From Campylobacterota bacterium (GTDB lineage Bacteria; Campylobacterota; Campylobacteria; Campylobacterales; Sulfurovaceae), in assembly GCA_011330645.1 (NCBI GenBank), contig DRQB01000108.1, positions 1 through 11,786 on the forward strand: a stretch of DNA of 11,786 nucleotides, in the 5' to 3' direction. Below, piece after piece: positions 7,660 to 11,786 of this stretch. The notes beneath the pieces are model-generated. The model had not been told where the DNA came from. It worked only from the letters and a program-made list of their open reading frames with translations, and made no database searches. Made by a program: the position numbers and the translations under genes. Each line of letters begins with the position of its first letter. Position 1 is the stretch's first letter.

Positions 7660-7932
7660 ATGTTTACGCAAAAAATATTACCCTTAATTCTTTTTTTTCT
7701 ACAAATAATTAGTGTAGTACACCTCTATATAGTAAATAAAACTGCCCATTCGGATGTACCTGTAGTATTTATAGAGTTAAATATCATCGTATTCATTAAT
7801 CTTATACTTTTCATGGCAATTTACTTCTTTGTTTATAAATTTAATTTACGTACATTTTGGATATTCCCCATAGTTACAACTACACTCTTAACACTTACCC
7901 TACTCATATACTATTTGCGTATGCTACAATAA
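7660..7932 (+). CDS. Small three-helix membrane protein of unknown function
   Basis: I choose the ATG at 7660 (90 aa) because AAAGGG (7644-7649) sits 10 nt before it. The in-frame ATG at 7636 overlaps the preceding gene and lacks a ribosome site. Three hydrophobic segments are clear: about residues 6-25, 35-58 and 67-87, the last ending in YYLRMLQ. The loop between helices 1 and 2 holds NKTAHSDVP. There are no cysteines, no histidine cluster and no recognisable domain. It begins 7 nt after the upstream stop, so it is almost certainly expressed with the metal-enzyme genes and could anchor or assist them at the membrane. That role is inferred from position only. A hairpin with a T-rich tail follows at 7981-8019. 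Confidence 0.7.
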   Translation: MFTQKILPLILFFLQIISVVHLYIVNKTAHSDVPVVFIELNIIVFINLILFMAIYFFVYKFNLRTFWIFPIVTTTLLTLTLLIYYLRMLQ

Positions 7933-7980
7933 ATGTCATCTTTATACTAAACCCATATCCAATTCTAAAATATTCAAAAT

Positions 7981-8019
7981 ACTCAAATAAGACTTTTATG
8001 CTTTGAGTTACTTTCTTTT
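7981..8019 (+). terminator. Probable intrinsic terminator of the oxidase operon
   Basis: ACTCAAA (7981-7987) and TTTGAGT (8002-8008) form a perfect 7-bp stem around a 14-nt loop. The T-rich tract TTACTTTCTTTTTCTT follows. The stem is AT-rich and the loop is large, so strength is modest. Read leftward, the stem is followed by ATTTTGAATATTTT, so it might also stop the convergent phosphodiesterase transcript. The remaining 7933-8072 gap holds nothing else I can identify. Confidence 0.5.
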
Positions 8020-8072
8020 TCTTAAAAATTAACTGTTTTCCTTTTTCCTTAATCCTATGCATTAAAGCTAAA

Positions 8073-8741
8073 TTACACGCTTACATCATTGACCATTATG
8101 CCATAAAGCCCTGCTTCTATCTCTTTTTCTAGATTTTCTTTCTCAACAGTCCAAAAAATCACTTTATATCTCGCTAGAAGGTTCAACTGCAAGACCTTCT
8201 TCCTTAGTGCAACATCAATGTCTAAATAACTGACATAGCTAAATGTTTCATCAAAAGATTTACTTTCTAATACGCCACAGTCTTCTATGAGTTTATGAAG
8301 TCGTATGTGAGGGTTGAGGGTGTGTATATATTTTAAGACTTTATCTTCAAAGCAAGAGACTTCAATCCAAGTCTCTTTTCCTTTTATTTGCTCTATAAGG
8401 ATTTCACAGAGCTTTTTATAGGTTTTTGGATGGTATTTGACTTCTAAAATAAGTGTTGCTTTTGCATCAGTAAGGGAGAGTAGCTCACCAAGTGTAGGTA
8501 TCTGCTCTGTTTTATTTACACGTAATGCCCGTAATGCCTCTAGGCTAAGTGTCTCAGGTTGCGCATCTTGACCCGTCAAACGTTTGAGGTTATCATCATG
8601 AAAGAGGATGATAACATGATCTGCACTTAACATCAAATCTGCTTCGATACCATCAGCTTTGGCTTCCAGAGCTTTTTCAAATGCAAGAAGTGTATTTTCA
8701 GGGTATCTGGCACTCAAACCTCGATGGGCTATACGCTTCAT
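8073..8741 (-). CDS. Glycerophosphodiester phosphodiesterase (GDPD/UgpQ family)
   Basis: The enzyme hydrolyses glycerophosphodiesters, such as deacylated phospholipids, to glycerol-3-phosphate and an alcohol. I start it at 8741 (222 aa): AAAGGA lies 6 nt upstream, whereas the ATG at 8747 is fused to that site. The family signature is complete: AHRG (H6, R7), PENT (14-17), GIEADL with E33 and D35, FHDDNLKRLTG with H48, D49, R54 and T56, then LILEVK with E100 and K102, and a C-terminal FWTV...GIMVND. H6 and H48 are the expected acid/base pair; E33, D35 and E100 are expected metal ligands. There is no signal peptide, so a cytoplasmic enzyme like UgpQ is likely. At 222 aa it is slightly short for the family. 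No glycerol-3-phosphate transporter is adjacent. It shares a promoter region with the divergent lipoprotein gene. Confidence 0.93.
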   Translation of the reverse strand: MKRIAHRGLSARYPENTLLAFEKALEAKADGIEADLMLSADHVIILFHDDNLKRLTGQDAQPETLSLEALRALRVNKTEQIPTLGELLSLTDAKATLILEVKYHPKTYKKLCEILIEQIKGKETWIEVSCFEDKVLKYIHTLNPHIRLHKLIEDCGVLESKSFDETFSYVSYLDIDVALRKKVLQLNLLARYKVIFWTVEKENLEKEIEAGLYGIMVNDVSV

Positions 8742-8782
8742 AAACATCCTTTCTATTCATATCTGAACGACATAGATTTATA

Positions 8783-8794
8783 TGTTATTATAAC
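8783..8794. promoter_or_regulatory. Palindromic box carrying divergent -10 elements
   Basis: GTTATTATAAC (8784-8794) is an inverted repeat. Rightward it reads TG-T-TATTAT, an extended -10 for the lipoprotein gene (leader about 38 nt). Leftward it contains TATAAT (8792-8787), a -10 for the phosphodiesterase gene (leader about 39 nt). The two genes would compete for the same polymerase site. This is sequence reading only. Confidence 0.4.
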
Positions 8795-8835
8795 GTATGC
8801 ATAAATGGAAACCTCATATGAAAAGGAAAGTGTAG

Positions 8836-9459
8836 ATGAAAGGATGGTTTATTTTTCTCATTTTTCTATTTTTAGGCTGTAGTACGAAAGAAGCCAGTCA
8901 TCTCCCCTCTCCTTTGGAACTTCCAGGAGCTATCATTGGGACGACGATTGAAAATGCCTTCTATGGACATAAACGGAGTAAAGTGAAAGCGTATATTATC
9001 TCACACTATGATACAATCAAACATGATATCAGATTAGGGAAAGGTACACACCTAGAGAGTCTTCTACATCAAGCTGATATCAAGACATCCGAAAAGAGCA
9101 CTGTTAAAAAAGAGTTGCAAAAAGAGTATCCTGTGATGTTTCAAAACACCCAACTTAGTACTGAAGCAGTTATGCAAGCTTTTGGAACCCTATATTTACC
9201 CAAAAAGAAAACAAAAACGATGCATGGCTTTACCTATACACAAGCTTACAACATCGTACAATCAGAGCTTCGTAAACATTTTGAAGTCTTTAGAGTATCT
9301 CTAAAATATCAAACGACTACAGGTCTTTTGCCGCTCATCAAAAAGCTGCATATAAACGAGCCAAAAAAACAGCAACAATTTTATGAGAGTCTATGGAAAC
9401 GTTACGATGCACTTATTATCGAGCCTGTAGTAGTAGGCGTAATGGTAAGAGCAGATTAG
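8836..9459 (+). CDS. Putative lipoprotein of unknown function
   Basis: The N-terminus MKGWFIFLIFLFLGCSTKE is a lipoprotein signal: a hydrophobic stretch then LGC with Cys15 as the lipidated residue (the -3 phenylalanine is atypical). The mature protein is about 190 aa, rich in Lys and His, and mostly helical by eye. I see no known domain or catalytic motif. Features worth noting are a Gly/Ile-rich segment after the signal (PGAIIGTTIENAFYG, 30-44), a Lys-rich centre (about 145-151), and a hydrophobic C-terminus (LIIEPVVVGVMV, 193-204) that could be a beta strand. AAAAGGA lies 8 nt upstream. Its stop abuts the stop of the convergent membrane gene with no spacer. The location is probably the inner face of the outer membrane or the periplasm; the role is unknown. 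Confidence 0.75.
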   Translation: MKGWFIFLIFLFLGCSTKEASHLPSPLELPGAIIGTTIENAFYGHKRSKVKAYIISHYDTIKHDIRLGKGTHLESLLHQADIKTSEKSTVKKELQKEYPVMFQNTQLSTEAVMQAFGTLYLPKKKTKTMHGFTYTQAYNIVQSELRKHFEVFRVSLKYQTTTGLLPLIKKLHINEPKKQQQFYESLWKRYDALIIEPVVVGVMVRAD

Positions 9460-9762
9460 TCATCCAAACAAACTTTTGGCTACAATGACTGTTGCTAAGG
9501 CAAGTATCATAAATGCACCAAAAAACTTCCTGTAGAAGGCACTATCTATCATTGCAGAGATGATGGTTCCTGCCAGCAAAGCTACAGCTAAAAGTCCATA
9601 CAAAACAAACATAAGCAATACCACATCCTGTGGCAAGTGCATCGGCTTTTCATCGGGGAGTACGAAAGTTTGTAGCCCGATAGCTACTATCCATAAGTAC
9701 AATACCACAGCAGCAAATGCTGTCCAAAACAAAAACTGTACTTTACCACTTCGTATAAGCAT
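9460..9762 (-). CDS. Small three-helix membrane protein of unknown function
   Basis: This 100-aa protein has three hydrophobic segments at about residues 9-30, 46-67 and 75-97. The loop between the first two, LPDEKPMHLPQD, is probably exposed at the membrane surface. A basic SAFYRKFF patch lies between helices 2 and 3, suggesting that loop is cytoplasmic. AAGGA sits 5 nt before the ATG. The gene starts 29 nt after the upstream methyltransferase stop, on the same strand, so it is probably the last gene of the DUF234-methyltransferase operon. I do not recognise the family. The stop codon at 9460-9462 directly abuts that of the convergent lipoprotein, leaving no room for a terminator outside coding sequence. 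Confidence 0.7.
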   Translation of the reverse strand: MLIRSGKVQFLFWTAFAAVVLYLWIVAIGLQTFVLPDEKPMHLPQDVVLLMFVLYGLLAVALLAGTIISAMIDSAFYRKFFGAFMILALATVIVAKSLFG

Positions 9763-9791
9763 ACCTATCCTTTTCGTTTATCATTATAGCG

Positions 9792-10367
9792 TTAAGCCCG
9801 TAATACTATCGTAAAATCACCCTCCATATAGCCCTCTTTTATCTGCACTTTTGCACCAAAAGGTTTACAAAGTTCCAAGATATCATGAGGTGCCCAATAA
9901 CTAAACTCGCCCTCTTGCTCTTTTCCACATAAGAGGTTAAAGACAAAGCCCTTACGACTCTTTTCAAAACATCGTTGTATGAAGATGCGTGTTTCCATAC
10001 GAGTCAATAGATTCATCGAACCACTTGCCACATACCAGTCTGCCAGAGGAAGAGTCTGATTTAAAATGTCACGTTGGACGATTTTGCAGCCCGTACGTAT
10101 CTTGGCTTCTTTGACCATAGGTTCACAGAGGTCTAAGCCTGTGTAGTTTTTTGGTAAGTTGTTCTTTTCTTTCAAATAAAGATAAAAATCCCCAAACCCA
10201 CAGCCTGCATCTACAAGCGTCTCGTGTTTTATATCACCCAAACAAGAGACGATGGTAGAAAAACGACGTTTCTGTGTCTGCGTAGAATCCCACGCCACAC
10301 CCTCAGCTGAGACACCATAGGTCTCATAATTATTTTGATAAAATGCTTTTTGGTTGATACGTGCCAC
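9792..10367 (-). CDS. Class I SAM-dependent methyltransferase, GTG start
   Basis: This is a 191-aa Rossmann methyltransferase. Motif I is LVDAGCGFGDF (51-61), motif II TGLDLCEPMV (76-85) with the ribose-binding acidic residue D79, and later segments RDILNQTLPLADWYVASGSMN and FVFNLL fit strands 4-5 of the fold. The N-terminus (NNYETYGVSAEGVAWDS, about 12-28) resembles small methyltransferases acting on unknown substrates. The start is GTG at 10367-10365 with no good ribosome-binding site. It begins only three bases after the TAG of the upstream DUF234-type gene, in the same reading frame, so translation probably depends on coupling or reinitiation. The fold is certain. The substrate is unknown, and the residues after strand 4 do not suggest a particular class to me. 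Confidence 0.85.
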   Translation of the reverse strand: MARINQKAFYQNNYETYGVSAEGVAWDSTQTQKRRFSTIVSCLGDIKHETLVDAGCGFGDFYLYLKEKNNLPKNYTGLDLCEPMVKEAKIRTGCKIVQRDILNQTLPLADWYVASGSMNLLTRMETRIFIQRCFEKSRKGFVFNLLCGKEQEGEFSYWAPHDILELCKPFGAKVQIKEGYMEGDFTIVLRA

Positions 10368-10370
10368 AGG

Positions 10371-11297
10371 CTAATACTTTTTGTTCTTATAGACTAGCAA
10401 ATCATCTTGCGTCAAATTATCAAGCAGTGAAGAGAGGTCTACTCCAGAGAGAAGTACTACTTCCTTCTCTTTTAATGCCTCAACTTCTGGAGTAAATCCA
10501 TTTTTAGAAAAGAGTACATAGTCAGAAATTTCTAGTTCTGCTTTTTGACACTTTTCTATAAGTGTATGCATCATGTTACTCTTTGCTGGTGTCTCAGAGT
10601 ATTTGCACGCACCAGCTATCATATCACCTGATTTTCTCTGCGCTAGTATGTCTATCTCTAACTTTTTATCATAGTAAGAACCTATTTTTACTATAGGGTC
10701 TTTTTCAGACTTAGCGTTAAAGGTTTCTTTGACCAATTCCAAAAGTAAAAGATTTGAGAGTAAGATGGAAAAGTTTTCTCTTATTTTATGCCACTTTTGT
10801 GCAAACTCATCATAATCTCCGTCCAAGATACTTTGATAGTTCGGCGAAATCATAGCAAACCAAAAACGCATAAAAGGTAAGTCAAACAAAATCCTGTCTG
10901 ACTTCCCACCATCCTCTTTTAAAGGTTTTTCTACAGACAAATCAAATTTGATTAAACTCTTACTTACTAAGTAGTCTATGGCTTCTTCGCCCTTTTCTCT
11001 ACCTACTTTGGCTTTTTTAAACACATCATTTTCATGGTTCACACCCAAAGCAATAATGCTCAACATCATATGATACAAGCCATTATTATGTGTATACCGT
11101 GTCATACTAACATGTAGTGCCTCATAGTTAGAGAGTACTTTCTCCTCGATGAGCGTTGCTACACTCTTAGAAACATCCACATCCCACCCAGTACCACCAA
11201 AGACGGTAAAGTACTCCAAGGCTGTATCAAAATCTTTAATGTTGTTCTGATACGCAAAAGAGCGAAAGTGTTGTAAAAGTGTTGGATGTTTTGCCAT
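10371..11297 (-). CDS. Stand-alone DUF234-type protein (PD-(D/E)XK-like), copy 2
   Basis: This is the paralogue of the protein at 3024-3950: the same 308 aa, alignable without gaps, roughly half the residues identical by my hand count. Best-kept blocks are KHPTLLQ near the start, VFGG-GW (32-38), the GREKGEEAIDYL region (99-110), PFMRFWFAMISP (141-152), IGSYYDKKLEIDIL (205-218), RKSGDMIAGACK (221-232) and the DDLL-Y-NKKY tail. As in copy 1, no ATPase motif is present and the nuclease-like ExK position reads A230-C-K232, while D216 is retained. AAGG lies upstream of the ATG, and a perfect TATAAT with TGC extension (11330-11323 region) drives it. It heads a leftward operon with a methyltransferase and a small membrane protein. 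Which of the two copies is ancestral cannot be told here. Confidence 0.7.
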   Translation of the reverse strand: MAKHPTLLQHFRSFAYQNNIKDFDTALEYFTVFGGTGWDVDVSKSVATLIEEKVLSNYEALHVSMTRYTHNNGLYHMMLSIIALGVNHENDVFKKAKVGREKGEEAIDYLVSKSLIKFDLSVEKPLKEDGGKSDRILFDLPFMRFWFAMISPNYQSILDGDYDEFAQKWHKIRENFSILLSNLLLLELVKETFNAKSEKDPIVKIGSYYDKKLEIDILAQRKSGDMIAGACKYSETPAKSNMMHTLIEKCQKAELEISDYVLFSKNGFTPEVEALKEKEVVLLSGVDLSSLLDNLTQDDLLVYKNKKY

Positions 11298-11322
11298 GAG
11301 GTAGCCTTGTTTTAGATGGGTG

Positions 11323-11355
11323 ATTATAGCAAAAGTATAACTATTTTGCTATACT
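11323..11355. promoter_or_regulatory. Back-to-back extended -10 promoters forming a perfect 10-bp inverted repeat
   Basis: TATAGCAAAA (11325-11334) and TTTTGCTATA (11344-11353) are exact inverted copies separated by 9 nt. Leftward the arm reads TGC-TATAAT (-10 at 11328-11323), serving the DUF234/methyltransferase operon with a leader of about 20 nt. Rightward it reads TGC-TATACT (-10 at 11350-11355), only 7 nt before the next ATG. Each promoter's -35 region overlaps the other's -10, so simultaneous occupancy is unlikely. Confidence 0.55.
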
Positions 11356-11362
11356 CCCTCTT

Positions 11363-11786
11363 ATGAAAATAAGACTAGGCACATTTAACCTTTTTCAATT
11401 TGCAGAGCCTCCTTACGCGTGGTACACTAAAAAAGAAAAGTTCAACAAAAGAGAGTGGACTGAAAAAACCACATGGATAAAAGAGCAAATACGCAAGATG
11501 GATTGTGACATCATAGGCTTTCAAGAGGTATTTTCACGTGATGCCTTAGAAGCGCTAGTCAAAGAGTTGGGCTATGTGTACTTTGCCACAGCAGATGAGG
11601 CAAAACTAAGTACAAACAACCCTATGAAATATGTCACTACCACTGTAGCCCTAGCCTCTAAATACCCCATTAGTAACTTGCAAAAAGTAAGAGCCCACAC
11701 TCCTAGCCTTAAAAGTCATAGGTTTAAAGGGCATTTTACTTTTTCCAGACTCCCCATCAAAGCAACCATCGCCCTACCCAACGCAC
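11363..11786 (+). CDS. Endonuclease/exonuclease/phosphatase-family protein (3' end beyond window)
   Basis: About 141 residues are visible. The start MKIRLGTFNLFQF matches the first strand of the EEP fold (DNase I/exonuclease III/sphingomyelinase superfamily), with N9 in the position of the conserved metal-site asparagine. IIGFQEVF (50-57) supplies the catalytic-site glutamate E55. KYVTTTVALASKYPI (about 99-113) fits the next conserved strand (the usual 'G.ails.~pi' segment). The remaining catalytic His and Asp residues lie beyond the window, so DNA, phosphoinositide or sphingolipid substrates cannot be separated. The ATG has no Shine-Dalgarno sequence. A -10 box ends 7 nt before it, so transcription should begin at or next to the A of the ATG, which suggests a leaderless mRNA. 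The gene diverges from the DUF234/methyltransferase operon. Confidence 0.85.
   Translation, partial: MKIRLGTFNLFQFAEPPYAWYTKKEKFNKREWTEKTTWIKEQIRKMDCDIIGFQEVFSRDALEALVKELGYVYFATADEAKLSTNNPMKYVTTTVALASKYPISNLQKVRAHTPSLKSHRFKGHFTFSRLPIKATIALPNA

Noticed and set aside
8044..8066. Hairpin CCTTAAT/ATTAAAG as terminator of the phosphodiesterase gene
   Set aside because: Read leftward the stem contains a wobble pair and is followed by A-rich rather than T-rich sequence.
8742..8747. Longer start for the phosphodiesterase (two extra codons)
   Set aside because: That ATG is contiguous with the AAAGGA site, leaving no spacer; the next ATG has 6 nt spacing and begins directly at the family's first strand.
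9560..9814. Rightward 84-codon open frame
   Set aside because: It overlaps antisense to the three-helix membrane gene and crosses its promoter side; the leftward frame has a good ribosome site and clear helices.
3024..11297. The two DUF234-type copies as borders of a mobile element
   Set aside because: They are coding paralogues at only about 50% protein identity, with no terminal repeats, transposase or integrase between them.
11325..11353. 10-bp inverted repeat as an operator for a dimeric repressor
   Set aside because: Each arm is already explained as an extended -10 box for a divergent gene. A regulator site cannot be excluded but is not needed.

Overview
The window is AT-rich, gene-dense bacterial DNA. 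Genes are packed tightly on both strands, Shine-Dalgarno sites are strong (AAGGA/AAAGGA), and several promoters look like the extended -10 (TGnTATAAT) type common in Campylobacterota. Together with the protein types this suggests a free-living, non-pathogenic campylobacterotal (epsilonproteobacterial) host of the Sulfurimonas/Sulfurovum kind. That placement is an inference from style and gene content, because no rRNA or marker gene is present.

Left part (1-3950): a zinc-ribbon methyltransferase, cut by the window edge, runs leftward. Diverging from it is a Tat-exported TRAP-type solute-binding protein of the 2-oxo/hydroxy-acid family, with no permease genes beside it. Its stop codon overlaps that of a convergent gene for a membrane-anchored CAP/SCP-domain protein. 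Upstream of the CAP gene on the same strand is the first of two stand-alone DUF234-type proteins (308 aa).

Centre (4103-7932): three rightward genes form an apparent operon and are the most unusual part of the window. They encode a 668-aa CotA-like multicopper oxidase with all copper ligands but no signal peptide, a 497-aa protein that seems to join an EExGHxxD putative metalloprotease-like module to a zinc-dependent phospholipase C/P1-nuclease-like module, and a ~90-aa three-helix membrane protein. I do not recognise this combination as a described system.

Right part (8073-11786): a short glycerophosphodiester phosphodiesterase and a lipoprotein of unknown function diverge from a shared palindromic promoter box. 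A leftward operon then reads DUF234 paralogue, SAM methyltransferase, three-helix membrane protein. The first two of these lie in the same reading frame and are separated by a single stop codon. Diverging from this operon is the start of an endonuclease/exonuclease/phosphatase-family gene that appears to be leaderless. A perfect 10-bp inverted repeat between them is best read as two back-to-back extended -10 boxes.

No rRNA, tRNA, CRISPR array, insertion sequence or phage gene was seen. No stretch longer than about 150 bases lacks a gene.
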